In this document: one piece after another, positions 1 through 12,288 of the stretch
How the letters are laid out: each line of letters starts with the position of its first letter
How positions within the stretch are numbered: position 1 is the stretch's first letter
Assembly (NCBI GenBank): GCA_036873755.1
Contig: JAVTVY010019617.1
Span: forward strand, 1 to 64,000
Direction: 5' to 3'
Length of the DNA: 64,000 nucleotides
Source of the DNA: Hanleya hanleyi
Lineage: Eukaryota > Mollusca > Polyplacophora > Lepidopleurida > Hanleyidae
Made by a program: the position numbers and the translations under genes
The notes under the pieces: model-generated
The model's database searches: none
What the model saw: the letters and a program-made list of their open reading frames with translations, nothing else
What the model was told of the DNA's origin: nothing

Positions 1-190
1 CAATGATCACACGTTCTCACCAGAAATCAGCATTTTCGACCATTTTAGCATTTCAGCAAGGCACCAGATGATGTGAATCCACAAAATACAAAAAAAATCA
101 ATCTATTCAGTGTAACTTGAAAATATATCTTGGTCGTACAGATCTGAGACGGTAAACGGCTGATAAATGTCACGAATAGCCGATTTTAAT

Positions 191-834
191 CAGTAAAACC
201 ACCCAACAAATATACCCCCTCCCCCTTAATAAAACGATTCCACCCGACCTCAACCCCCACATTGAATGGAATCTTGCGAATTCCCACCAAACAATAGATA
301 AGTTGAGCTACGATACCCAATTTAGCGGTGTATACCTTACCTAGAGCCCATTTTCCAACACAGTTTGGTCAAATGCGTTCAGAAAATGTTGATGTAGTAG
401 GCATCAGACTCCTAAATAATTTACACGTTCGGCAGTATTAACAAAACTGTACCTCGCTGGCTCCCTAATCAATGTTAGACATTCATCTTTCGACAGGAAG
501 TAGTTTATTTCAAGCGCTACAAGGTGACCAACTTCTTGTCAAACTTTTACCGTCAAAATTTTAAGCTGTGCGCGCCTCAACACATGAGGTGCTCATTTCG
601 CTGTTTTCTCTGCCTGCTGAAATCAGTAAAACCACACAACAAATATAACCCCTCCCCCTTAATAAAACGATTCCACCGAGCCTCAACCCCCACATTGAAT
701 GGAATCTTGCGAATTCCCACCAAACAATAGATAAGTTGAGCTACGATACCCAATTTAGCGGTGTATACCTTACCTAGAGTCCATTTTCCAACACAGTTTG
801 GTCAAATGCGTTCATAAAATGTTGATGTAGTAGG
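191..834. repeat. Nested 211 bp direct duplication inside the 1.71 kb unit
   Basis: The segment from CAGTAAAACCAC to TTGATGTAGTAGG occurs twice per unit, at 191-401 and 624-834 in the first unit, and at matching places in later units. The duplication therefore predates amplification of the large unit. Confidence 0.9.
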
Positions 835-1360
835 TGGGCTTATTTCATCCAATCAGTCTGATATCAGACATGGGCTTGCATCATTCAATTGCCCGGAAGC
901 TTGAAAAATTTCACGCGTTTTCATCAAATACTTTGCGCGCTATGCGATTTTTGCTACATGTACCCCCATGAAAATACAACAGTTTTCGGCTAGCTAAAGC
1001 GCACATCTGGACTTGGCGATCAGGTCCGGATTTGTAAAGATACCATAACAAACGCTATGATTAGTTCTTGAATGGATGACCCATATATTCCTACATATTC
1101 GAAAACCTGTTACTAGCGTGTTGGTCCTTCCATTGAATTATTGTCATTTTTGCGATACGATACTATTAAAAACGCTAATTTTCGGCAATTTTGTGAATTA
1201 AATTTGATTTTGCTAAAAAATCAGAAGCGTGAAACTATCAAATTTAGTTATATATTAACCAGGAATGTTTCCTCTACAAATAGATGCCAAAAAATGCCAA
1301 TTCGAAAGGAGGACAATGCAAATAATATTACAAAATCTGTCCCCACCCCCATGTCAGGCA

Positions 1361-1366
1361 TATAAA
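1361..1366 (+). promoter_or_regulatory. TATA-box-like motif in repeat unit 1
   Basis: TATAAA within CAGGCATATAAATTCAGG, kept in the other complete units near 3076 and 4789. It resembles a core promoter box, but no transcript or downstream frame supports it, so the call is tentative. Confidence 0.25.
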
Positions 1367-4300
1367 TTCAGGATGACCCTTCCGGTTTATGTCAGACGTT
1401 AGCCAGAGTCAAACGAATCTTTCTGTACCAGATATTGTATTATTATTGCAGGCATCAGAGTTCAGGTACTTCTCATAAACTTGACAATTATTTCAGGTTT
1501 CTGAGTTCCACTGAGAGTGAATAAATAGCCACTGATGCAGGTAAAAAAATCCAAAGATGGAGGATAATCCAGTTAAAACTAGTCTGTAATGTCTGTATCT
1601 GACAACTTAAGCATCCTCAGTCGGGTCTCTGATCATTCTGTTATACCGTGAGACTGATTGGATTATAGTGCTGATATCGGCCAGTTCATTTTGAGACAAA
1701 TATGGACATTACAATGATCACACGTTCTCACCAGAAATCAGCATTTTCGACCATTTTAGCATTTCAGCAAGGCACCAGATGATGTAAATCCACAAAATAC
1801 AAAAAAGAATCAATCCATTCAGTGTAACTTGAAAATATATCTTGGTCGTACAGACTTGAGACGGTAAACGGCTAATAAATGTCACGAATAGCCGCCGATT
1901 TTAATCAGTAAAACCACACAACAAATATACCCCCTCCCCCTTAATAAAACGATTCCACCGAGCCTCAACCCCCACATTGAATGGAATCTTGCGAATTCCC
2001 ACCAAACAATAGATAAGTTGAGCTACGATACCCAATTTAGCGGTGTATACCTTACCTAGAGTCCATTTTCCAACACAGTTTGGTCAAATGCGTTCAGAAA
2101 ATGTTGATGTAGTAGGCATCAGACTCCTAAATAATTTACACGTTCGGCAGTATTAACAAAACTGTACCTCGCTGGTTCCCTAATCAATGTTAGACATTCA
2201 TCTTTCGACAGGAAGTAGTTTATTTCAAGCGCTACAAGGTGACCAACTTCTTGTCAAACTTTTACCGTCAAAATTTTAAGCTGTGCGCGCCTCAACACAT
2301 GAGGTGCTCATTTCGCTGTTTTCTCTGCCTGCTGAAATCAGTAAAACCACACAACAAATATACCCCCTCCCCCTTAATAAAACGATTCCACCCGACCTCA
2401 ACCCCCACATTGAATGGAATCTTGCGAATTCCCACCAAACAATAGATAAGTTGAGCTACGATACCCAATTTAGCGGTGTATACCTTACCTAGAGTCCATT
2501 TTCCAACACAGTTTGGTCAAATGCGTTCAGAAAATGTTGATGTAGTAGGTGGGCTTATTTCATCCAATCAGTCTGATATCAGACATGGGCTTGCATCATT
2601 CAATTGCCCGGAAGCTTGAAAAATTTCACGCGTTTTCATCAAATATTTTGCGCGCTATGCGATTTTTGCTACATGTACCCCCATGAAAATACAACAGTTT
2701 TCGGCTAGCTAAAGCACACATCTGGACTTGGCGATCAGGTCCGGATTTGTAAAGATACCATAACAAACGCTATGATTAGTTCTTGAATGGATGACCCATA
2801 TATTCCTACATATTCGGAAACCTGTTACTAGCGTGTTGGTCCTTCCATTGAATTATTGTCATTTTTGCGATACGATACTATTAAAAACGCTAATTTTCGG
2901 CAATTTTGTGAATTAAATTTGATTTTGCTAAAAATCAGAAGCGTGAAACTATCGAATTTAGTTATATATTAACCAGGAATGTTTCCTCTACAAATAGATG
3001 CCAAAAAATGCCAATTCGAAAGGAGGACAATGCAAATAATATTACAAAATCTGTCCCCACCCCCCATGTCTGGCATATAAATTCAGGATGACCCTTCCGG
3101 TTTATGTCAGACGTTAGCCAGGGTCAAACGAATCTTTCTGTACCAGATATTGTATTATTATTGCAGGCATCAGAGTTCAGGTACTTCTCATAAACTTGAC
3201 AATTATTTCAGGTTTCTGAGTTCCACTGAGAGTGAATAAATAGCCACTGATGCAGGTAAAAAAATCCAAAGATGGAGGATAATCCAGTTAAAACTAGTCT
3301 GTAATGTCTGTATCTGACAACTTAAGCATCCTCAGTCGGGTCTCTGATCATTCTGTTATACCGTGAGACTGATTGGATTATAGTGCTGATATCGGCCAGT
3401 TCATTTTGAGACAAATATGGACATTACAATGATCACACGTTCTCACCAGAAATCAGCATTTTCGACCATTTTAGCATTTCAGCAAGGCACCAGATGATGT
3501 AAATCCACAAAATACAAAAAAGAATCAATCCATTCAGTGTAACTTGAAAATATATCTTGGTCGTACAGACTTGAGACGGTAAACGGCTAATAAATGTCAC
3601 GAATAGCCGATTTTAATCAGTAAAACCACACAACAAATATACCCCCTCCCCCTTAATAAAACGATTCCACCGAGCCTCAACCCCCACATTGAATGGAATC
3701 TTGCGAATTCCCACCAAACAATAGATAAGTTGAGCTACGATACCCAATTTAGCGGTGTATACCTTACCTAGAGTCCATTTTCCAACACAGTTTGGTCAAA
3801 TGCGTTCAGAAAATGTTGATGTAGTAGGCATCAGACTCCTAAATAATTTACACGTTCGGCAGTATTAACAAAACTGTACCTCGCTGGTCCCCTAATCAAT
3901 GTTAGACATTCATCTTTCGACAGGAAGTAGTTTATTTCAAGCGCTACAAGGTGACCAACTTCTTGTCAAACTTTTACCGTCAAAATTTTAAGCTGTGCGC
4001 GCCTCAACACATGAGGTGCTCATTTCGCTGTTTTCTCTGCCTGCTGAAATCAGTAAAACCACACAACAAATATAACCCCTCCCCCTTAATAAAACGATTC
4101 CACCGAGCCTCAACCCCCACATTGAATGGAATCTTGCGAATTCCCACCAAACAATAGATAAGTTGAGCTACGATACCCAATTTAGCGGTGTATACCTTAC
4201 CTAGAGTCCATTTTCCAACACAGTTTGGTCAAATGCGTTCATAAAATGTTGATGTAGTAGGTGGGCTTATTTCATCCAATCAGTCTGATATCAGACATGG

Positions 4301-5762
4301 GCTTGCATCATTCAATTGCCCGGAAGCTTGAAAAATTTCACGCGTTTTCATCAAATATTTTGCGCGCTATGCGATTTTTGCTACATGTACCCCCATGAAA
4401 ATACAACAGTTTTCGGCTAGCTAAAGCACACATCTGGACTTGGCGATCAGGTCCGGATTTGTAAAGATACCATAACAAACGCTATGATTAGTTCTTGAAT
4501 GGATGACCCATATATTCCTACATATTCGGAAACCTGTTACTAGCGTGTTGGTCCTTCCATTGAATTATTGTCATTTTTGCGATACGATACTATTAAAAAC
4601 GCTAATTTTCGGCAATTTTGTGAATTAAATTTGATTTTGCTAAAAAATCAGAAGCGTGAAACTATCGAATTTAGTTATATATTAACCAGGAATGTTTCCT
4701 CTACAAATAGATGCCAAAAAATGCCAATTCGAAAGGAGGACAATGCAAATAATATTACAAAATCTGTCCCCACCCCCCATGTCAGGCATATAAATTCAGG
4801 ATGACCCTTCCGGTTTATGTCAGACGTTAGCCAGGGTCAAACGAATCTTTCTGTACCAGATATTGTATTATTATTGCAGGCATCAGAGTTCAGGTACTTC
4901 TCATAAACTTGACAATTATTTCAGGTTTCTGAGTTCCACTGAGAGTGAATAAATAGCCACTGATGCAGGTAAAAAAATCCAAAGATGGAGGATAATCCAG
5001 TTAAAACTAGTCTGTAATGTCTGTATCTGACAACTTAAGCATCCTCAGTCGGGTCTCTGATCATTCTGTTATACCGTGAGACTGATTGGATTATAGTGCT
5101 GATATCGGCCAGTTCATTTTGAGACAAATATGGACATTACAATGATCACACGTTCTCACCAGAAATCAGCATTTTCGACCATTTTAGCATTTCAGCAAGG
5201 CACCAGATGATGTAAATCCACAAAATACAAAAAAGAATCAATCCATTCAGTGTAACTTGAAAATATATCTTGGTCGTACAGACTTGAGACGGTAAACGGC
5301 TAATAAATGTCACGAATAGCCGATTTTAATCAGTAAAACCACACAACAAATATACCCCCTCCCCCTTAATAAAACGATTCCACCGAGCCTCAACCCCCAC
5401 ATTGAATGGAATCTTGCGAATTCCCACCAAACAATAGATAAGTTGAGCTACGATACCCAATTTAGCGGTGTATACCTTACCTAGAGTCCATTTTCCAACA
5501 CAGTTTGGTCAAATGCGTTCAGAAAATGTTGATGTAGTAGGCATCAGACTCCTAAATAATTTACACGTTCGGCAGTATTAACAAAACTGTACCTCGCTGG
5601 TTCCCTAATCAATGTTAGACATTCATCTTTCGACAGGAAGTAGTTTATTTCAAGCGCTACAAGGTGACCAACTTCTTGTCAAACTTTTACCGTCAAAATT
5701 TTAAGCTGTGCGCGCCTCAACACATGAGGTGCTCATTTCGCTGTTTTCTCTGCCTGCTGAAA

Positions 5763-6173
5763 GCAGTGCCTAGGCCCCGCAAATAGTGCCCCGGCGAGGC
5801 ATGTTATCGAGCAGTGAATCGAAATAAAATTTGTAGCTGAATAGAACAAATACAATACTTGCCAGTGGTACCAACGGCTTTCTATTAATCGTTGCAACGA
5901 AGGCGGAAAAAAATCGGGAAAATTCTGGTCTTTGGCAGAGATTACGTTTAGGGGTTAACGGATCGGGACTTTTTTTTATTTAGGAGCCCGAGGCCTGATC
6001 TTTCGATTCGGAGCACTTTCGTGCATAATTGGTTAGTATTTCACAGTCGAGAATGGAGGAAATTCTCTAGCAAGATGTCCAAACCTGTATGTATTGCTGC
6101 AGAAGGTGGAACCGAATTCTGATCTGTATGCTTAGTGCCACAAGTTCCACATTTCAGTTTATCACTGATAATA
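5763..6173. other. Unassigned spacer between satellite array and TIR element
   Basis: About 410 bp of unique-looking sequence with no open frame or repeat that I can support. The dinucleotide TA at 6172-6173 is the proposed left target-site duplicate of the next element. Confidence 0.5.
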
Positions 6174-6267
6174 CCCTTATGAAAATTTACCACAAAAATC
6201 TATAGTTGAAATCTATAGATTACTATCGATTTTGTGGTACTTTTGCGGATTTACTACAGCTCAAATT

Positions 6268-6672
6268 CTATAGCTTACTACAAATTAACTATAGCTTACT
6301 ACAAATTAATTATAGTTTACTACAAATGAACTATAGCTTACTACAAATGAGCTATAGCTTACTACAAATGAATTATAGTTTACTACAGATGAACTATAGC
6401 TTACTACAAATGAGCTATAGCTTACTACAAATGAACTATAGTTTACTACAAATGAACTATAGCTTACTATAAATGGGCTATAGCTTACTACAAATGAATT
6501 ATAGTTTACTACAGATGAACTATAGCTTACTACAAATGAACTATAGCTTACTACAAATGAGCTTACTACAAATGAGCTATAGCTTACTACAAATGAATTA
6601 TAGTTTACTACAGATGAACTATAGCTTACTACAAATGAACTATAGCTTACTACAAATGAACTATAGCTATAG
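6268..6672. repeat. 21 bp minisatellite in the left TIR
   Basis: About 19 copies of a 21 bp unit containing TATAGCTTACTACAAATG, with variants AGTTTACTACAGATG. Because 21 is divisible by three, both strands stay open and give low-complexity frames (YSLLQMN repeats on +, SFVVSYS repeats on -); these are by-products, not genes. Confidence 0.95.
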
Positions 6673-6812
6673 ATTGGTAGCTTCACTTTGGACTGGGTAT
6701 TTATATTACATCCTCAATACTGAACAACATTGTAGAATAATCTATTTCAGAGAATGACAACACCCTGATAACACAACGAAAATAACACAATAATTTCTTA
6801 TATAAGACTATA

Positions 6813-8628
6813 TTTATTCTACTAGCACTGAATCGCTCCATACAACATCATAAAATGCACTCAGTTAATGTCCAAGCACTTCGTTAATGTAAAAATACTA
6901 CTTCTTTAATTGCTTCGAAGCATTGTTCAGCTTCAGGTGAATACTGGCTTTGTCCACTTCTCTCTTCTCTCTCTCTTGTCGGGTTTCAACTGGAAGGAGA
7001 AAAGAAAGAAAAAATTTGAGTTGGCAAATTATTTAGTATACACTTCAAATGGACATACTGCAAGTCTGAACTTGTTGACAACGGCATTTCATTACAGTTA
7101 ATTGAATTTAATTAAGTTATTATGAAAGAACCCATATTATTATTACTACTGTGTTCTTGTGATGGGTAAGAAATACTTACCAATATTGAAATGAATGTTG
7201 TCTTTCTCCAATTAAATCATCGGATGATCCAGTTGATGGATCTGGTGATGAGGGTGATCGCGTATGATGGGGCAAGGGTTCGGATGTTGATGGTGTCAGC
7301 AGCTGACATGGTTCTGCTGGGCGAGTCTATGCCTGACGTGATGCCACCTTATTCATTGTCTTCACCGAGGTCTTGATGTCATGAAATACAGATGGCAGTT
7401 CTGTGAAATAAAAGACACAAAGTGTGTACTGACAGATGGATTGATAATATTCAGTCAGAATGTTAATAGTCATAAATTGCAGAATCTTGTTGACAAAGGA
7501 TCAACAATGTTTTAAAACTTTCAAATCTCATTAAATTATTATTTACTAAGATTAATTGCATTAAATGATTATTTACAAGTGATCGCTTGTTAACCATTAA
7601 AATTCAGTGTCATTTAACATGCATTTTACTGGTTAGCAAACTTGCAAAAACTCAAATTTAAAATCTTACCAGTAAGTGTAGATAATGAGACTTTCAAAGA
7701 ACTGTTTTCTGACTTCAGAGACTGGTTCTCCGCTCTCAGCTCTTCAACTTCTTTCTGCAGAGCCCTCAGGTCTGCTCGGCTACTAGAATCCTACAAAGAA
7801 GAAGAAAACCAAAATCAATAGGCCCCACACCCACATATTTTGTCCACATTGAGAGAAATTTGGATTAATATTATTAGAAATAGTTATCTGAAAGGGATCA
7901 GTAAAATAGATGAGACAATTCATGAGCAATGTTCTCAATAGTCAAATTAATGAATTATTTGATAATAGCCTAGGGATTTAGCTGAATAGTCCTGATGGTT
8001 GAATTTATACTTACTTCATCTGACATGTCTTGAACAGGTGCCACTGGAAGTTTTCCTTGTCGCTGTTTGTTTAACTTCTAAAGGATGTTGTTTGACTCAT
8101 TCTTTTAGGCATCACGAACTGTCTTGCTCATCTTCTTTGTAGGCTCTGTGATCTCCTGTGGGAAAAACAATTATTAACGTATCATGTCGTGATTTATTGT
8201 GAAAATAAATTCACCAATTTTCAACTCAATTCTGTACTAACACTGACATGGCCAAACAATTGTTTGTAGGAGTGTTTATTTATTCATATGAAGTAATCAA
8301 CGGGATATTTGAGTAACCAAACAACCTGGAAATTCTAATAAATGACATTTTTCAGATAATGTGTAAACAGTAGACTATACCCCCCCCCCCCCAACAAGGG
8401 TGAAATTACCACAATTGAAAAGTACACAAATGGGGTACAACATGTATTAAAGCTTAGGCTAAGCATAATTTGTCACATCATATAGTTCAGCCCTTAACTG
8501 GATGAAAAGCATCCCAAGTTCAGGTTGTCAGGAATAGAACACACCACTAGTACATTTTGCCTACCTGGAACTGGGCAAAGCTGTGTTGTAAGCGTATTTG
8601 TATTCTTTCACCAGAATCCACAGTGAAG
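6813..8628 (-). pseudogene. Multi-exon gene relic with coiled coil, inside the 6.1 kb element
   Basis: Four - strand exons have consensus splice sites and matching phases: 8565-8628, 8015-8155, 7670-7790 and 7181-7400. Acceptors end in TTCACAG, CCCACAG, TTTGTAG and TTCACAG; donors are GTAGGC, GTAAGT, GTAAGA and GTAAGT. A further acceptor opens an exon at 6989, and AATAAA lies at 6818-6813. The joined frame reads FTVDSGERIQIRLQHS, later KLNKQRQGKLPVAPVQ, then a heptad-like stretch (ADLRALQKEVEELRAEN) and a Ser/Pro/Thr-rich tail. In-frame stops break it: TAA and TAG in the 8015-8155 exon and TAG in the 7181-7400 exon; each is one substitution from Lys or Gln. I do not recognise the family. Cargo gene or element-encoded accessory protein are both possible. 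Confidence 0.55.
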
Positions 8629-8845
8629 CTGTGAACATAATAAAAACATCATTGATAAACTGTTCATTATGGTGTGGTGAGGAGAGATGCAATTTGACAG
8701 GACAGGAAGCTCAGACTGTGAAACTGACAGTATGAAATGAAAGCCAGGCCAGGACTTGAAAGAATCACAAATTACTGTTATCAATTCATTCATATGTTAT
8801 GTCAAGTTGTTCAAGTAAACATCGGAAATGGCTTGTCTATTGAAT

Positions 8846-8873
8846 CTGAGGAAGTAGGCTTGTGTCTACGAAA
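8846..8873 (+). ncRNA. Hammerhead-ribozyme-like core, degenerate
   Basis: CTGAGGA (8846-8852) matches the CUGANGA core, followed by one extra A, a 6 bp stem GTAGGC/GTCTAC with loop TTGT, then GAAA (8870-8873). Similar cores are known in Penelope-like and other retroelement tails. The following AGC-TCTT-GTT could be a weak stem III, but the base at the cleavage position would be G, which is not permitted, and stem I is not evident. The hAT-like insertion interrupts the downstream part at 8898. It is therefore probably an inactive relic. Confidence 0.3.
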
Positions 8874-8890
8874 GCTCTTGTTGAAATAAA

Positions 8891-9280
8891 CTAGTTACAG
8901 TGGTGTAACTTTAGCAAATTACCTGGTTGCCATGAGGGCAAGCTGAAGATGGATTTTGGTTGCCCCCATCGGAATCTGGTAGCCATGAGGGCAAGCTGGA
9001 AATGAATTTTGGTTGCCCCCATCATTATTTGGTAAAATGTCCCCCAGTTAGTTACGACCCCACCGATATGGTGTTGTTGTTGTTCGTCGTAAATCTCGTC
9101 CACAGATTTTTCGGCTAGCCATGGAAATTCCTCCCGCCAGCTGTCCACGAAACCTCTCGTACGTTTTCTCCTGTCGTATGACTGATTTCTCTCAGCGGAG
9201 CTAACATGAGGTGTTGTCTTCTTCGTGTAATTTGCGAGAAATCTCTCCATCCATTTGACGTTTGAACGACAGTCACCCAC
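8891..9280 (-). pseudogene. hAT-type transposase N-terminal fragment
   Basis: The frame runs 129 codons on the - strand; the first codon is GTG and the first ATG is at residue 11. The middle reads RGFVDSWREEFPWLAEK, which resembles the phrase preceding the first zinc knuckle in ZNF862/TTF-type hAT-related proteins. No catalytic DDE core or dimerisation domain follows: the frame runs into the subterminal repeats and the left TIR. Its position inside a CAGTG-ended element supports an internally deleted transposase gene. The family assignment is from memory of the motif only. Confidence 0.4.
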
Positions 9281-9635
9281 GAGGACGGCTTCACTGACAA
9301 TTCAACTTCCGCGAGAGCTCCGCAGCAACAAGGGAGGTAAATCAGTACGTACTCAACACATTTCCGGTTTCGTTTTTCTTCGCCAAAGTTATAGGCGATA
9401 AACACATTACTTTGAGAATTAAAAGGATGATCTGTGGATCATATTATGCTAAAGGGATTTCGTTAAAAACAGGTTTGTGCGATATCAAATTCATGGAATT
9501 AAATTGCCGTATTTTACGATGTTTATGAGGGGAAAATCCACTTGCCACATCGGGCAAGCAAGATCGGACATTCAGTTGCCCCCCGCCGATTTCGGTTGCC
9601 CCGGGCAAGCGGGCAAGCGTAAAGTTACACCACTG
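8898..9635. mobile_element. Non-autonomous hAT-like element with TSD TAGTTA
   Basis: The terminal inverted repeats are CAGTGGTGTAACTTTA at the left and its complement at the right (GTTACACCACTG ends at 9635). TAGTTA flanks both sides (8892-8897 and 9636-9641). CAGTG-type ends fit the hAT superfamily; a 6 bp duplication is shorter than the usual 8 bp, although shorter ones are known in some hAT groups. Subterminal GGCAAGC/GCTTGCCC motifs occur at both ends, and two direct copies of a GCCATGAGGGCAAGCTG block lie at about 8930 and 8983. It carries a transposase-like N-terminal fragment on the - strand. Confidence 0.75.
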
Positions 9636-9641
9636 TAGTTA

Positions 9642-10773
9642 GTCTCAAAGGTGCTACCTTTTGTTTATTTGTCTATTGAAGGTAGATGTTCACAAATATA
9701 CCAGTACAGGAAATGACACATTGAGATTGTAAAACATCCCCTTCAGGTTTCTTACAATGAACTATGCAGGAGTCTCCCAGCATGGTTAATCCCTTACACA
9801 ACAGGCCACTAAGAGAAACTGATCTATTCTTGTGAGGTTCACAGTTATTTCAATTAACAAAATATACATGTCTGTTCAGCAATTGAAAACATCATAATAA
9901 ATACAATTCTCCGCTATTAAAATATCTGGGTTTTTTATATTAGTTCAGATGGATTTCATTTAAAGTGGAAATCCGTAATTTCTAATAAGATCAATCATTG
10001 CTATGGGTGAAATTTTATGTTAGCTTATTTCTGAAATTGGCAATTATCCCAAGGTCAAGCTCAGAGCCACACCAGCAGAGCCTACTACAATTTTATTTAT
10101 GATATACTGTTTTAGATATGTGATGTTCAATAATACTGCAAACTGACATTCTCTACGTAAATGCAATTGATATACAAAAGTAATATATTAATCTGTTGTC
10201 AATATATTCGACATTTATATATTTTCATTTTCAAATTTGTTTATGTTCGCTTGATCAAGGCTTCCGGCAAAGGCCAAAAGCTCATGCATTAAATTGCATT
10301 TATGTGGAGATACCCAGATTTTGTAGTCATTTATTTATATTTCGAGAATGGTACACATAAATTCAACGTCGTCAATGAGCGTTCAAATTTGGTAAGGTTA
10401 GACAGCATTTTATATCTAAGGTTAATTACACTGGGCTTAATATGCCTAACTATCCTACACATAGATTAGAGAAGACGAGAAAATCAACCAACAAGCCACA
10501 CTTCCTTCATAAACCAGTGAGATAAAACAATCTGTTCAAGGAAGCATAATGTTTTGGTTGTTTACAGTGTAATATACAAACCTGACAAAGTTATTTATAT
10601 AACTTAATATATTTTAAACTATTCCAAAATATTCCACACTTGCAAATAAAAAACATTAGGCCCTATCAACTGTTCAATTTTCAAATGTGCAAATCTTTTT
10701 CACACTTTAGTGTTGGCGTAAATGATCACTTTAGAATGCTATTTTTTGCCTACAAGTTGCAAAAGGTACTTAC
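9642..10773. other. Unassigned AT-rich interior of the 6.1 kb element
   Basis: No supported coding exon was found. The first bases continue the interrupted repeat tail (AGTCTCAAAGGTGCTACC). This could be intron between the 10.8 kb exon and the 8.6 kb exon, but phases do not match directly, so an exon may be missing. Confidence 0.4.
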
Positions 10774-10910
10774 CATCAATCTCAATCAGTTCCATCAGCC
10801 ATAGATAATCGGAAATATGACTTTTACTGTCTCCAAATCATTCAGCTGATAACTGCAATAAACATGGAAACATTCGGCCGCCATCTTTGTTTTTCTCTGT
10901 GCAGCGCCAC
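10774..10910 (-). CDS. Candidate 5' exon with ATGGCGGCC start
   Basis: On the - strand AAGATGGCGGCC (ATG at 10884-10882) opens a 29-codon frame, MAAECFHVYCSYQLNDLETV and onward, that stops just before a strong donor, GATG/GTAAGTAC (boundary at 10774). A second ATG at 10795 (MELIEID) is open through that donor. GGGGAGGTAAC lies about 50 bp upstream of the first ATG. It could be the first exon of the broken gene at 6.8-8.6 kb with the first frame acting as an upstream ORF, or an unrelated gene. The phase (1) does not match the next recognised exon, so linkage is unproven. Confidence 0.3.
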
Positions 10911-10945
10911 CTAGTGACAGTGTCAAGAAACTGAGTTACCTCCCC

Positions 10946-11699
10946 TCCATTCAGGGTAGACAGACTTTGTAAATATCATTCAAATTGGGAAACCATTTAA
11001 AAAGTGCACACGGACTATATTTGTTCTTTGTTTTTCCCCCATATTACAGTTATGACTGCAACAACAAGCATTATTCAAAAAGTTAATTACTTTGATTTAC
11101 CACCAGCGGACATCCTTAATTCAATTTTAATTAAAACTTTAATTCAAAACAATCAAAATTTAAAAACTTCATACATTTATTCCAATTTTAATAAATTTCC
11201 GATTAAGATTATCAGTGAATTCAATTGGAGTTAGAATATTTAAATTTTAGTTTTCAGTGACCTTGCATTTGTTTGGATATCGAACTATGATGGATGGCAA
11301 TTAGATTTTTTTGTCAATTTTATTAGCATTTCCTAAATGACATTTCAAAATACTTCACAGTCAAATATCAGCATAACGATAGAATATTCATAATATTGAA
11401 AATAAAATTAATCCTTCAATTCAATTGTAACTTAGTTTATTGAAAATATCAATCATGAGTTTGTATTAAATTCAAGTTAAAATTTAAGATAAATTTCATA
11501 TGAAACTACCAAAATTGATATTTGATGCCTCATGAGCAACAGATTGGAGATTGGTGGTACAAAATCTCTCCCTCCAACTACGAGCAGTCAAATATGGAGA
11601 ACATTACTTGGGTGCTGTGGACTGATATTGAATCCTATTTGATCATATTAAATTGCAAATCCTATAAGATCTGGACCATATAAGGTCCAAAATACTACA
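10946..11699. other. Unassigned AT-rich stretch
   Basis: AT-rich sequence with runs such as TTCAATTTTAATTAAAAC. One 76-codon frame (11004-11234, +) has low-complexity composition and no splice or promoter context; I do not call it a gene. Confidence 0.4.
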
Positions 11700-12288
11700 C
11701 TTGTGTTGTGGTTATGATGTTTTGGGATTTATTAGTATAGCACAGCTCTGTAGTACAGTAAAACACTGTTATAGTGAACACTATACTGGCAGTATAGTAT
11801 AGCGTAGAAACCACAAAATAATACAATTGTGTAGTGGTATGCTTATTTTTTTTTTTTTTTTTTTAGCATAGCTTAACAACTCTGTAATACCGGTACAGTA
11901 AAACCTGGCTGTAGTAAATACTACACTAACACTGTAGTAAACTATAGAAACCACAAAATACTACAGATGTGTTGCAGTTTGTAGTATAGCTCAACACCAC
12001 TGTCTCACAGTAAACACTGCTGTAGTAAATATTACACGGACGCTGTAGTAAACTGTAGAAACTACAAATTACCACAAAATACTACACTTGAGTTGTGGTA
12101 TGCTTTGGTTTTTGTAGTATATTAAAGCACTGCTGTAGTAAATACTACAATGACACTGTAGTAAACTGTGGTAACTATAGAGTACCACAAAATACTATAC
12201 TCATCTATAGTTTACTACAAAATACCTCACTTTACCATGTTTACTACAAGTTTGCTGTAGTATTTTGTGGTAAAGTGTGGTATATTTT
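11700..12288. repeat. Degenerate TACTACA-type subterminal repeats, right TIR zone
   Basis: Alternating motifs (GTAGTAAAC, ACCACAAAATACTACAC, CACTGTAGTA) recur at about 100 bp spacing in both orientations. They mirror the CTATAG/TACTACA theme of the left minisatellite in inverted orientation, supporting one element between them. Confidence 0.65.

Larger units (their letters stand above)
1..5762. repeat. Tandem array of a 1.71 kb unit, about 3.4 copies
   Basis: The block starting CAATGATCACACGTTCTCAC recurs at 1, 1712, 3427 and 5140, giving units of 1711, 1715 and 1713 bp, then a fourth copy cut short at about 5762, where the sequence changes abruptly. The array probably begins before the window. 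Copies differ only by scattered substitutions and small indels, so they are young or homogenised. Only short open frames (up to 78 codons) occur and they simply recur with the unit, so it looks non-coding. Each full unit carries a TATA-like box inside GGCATATAAATTCAGG. It may be a satellite or a tandemly amplified locus; I recognise no family. Confidence 0.95.

Noticed and set aside
6206..6757. Long open frames on both strands (YSLLQMN and SFVVSYS repeats)
   Set aside because: Artefact of a 21 bp minisatellite whose length is divisible by three.
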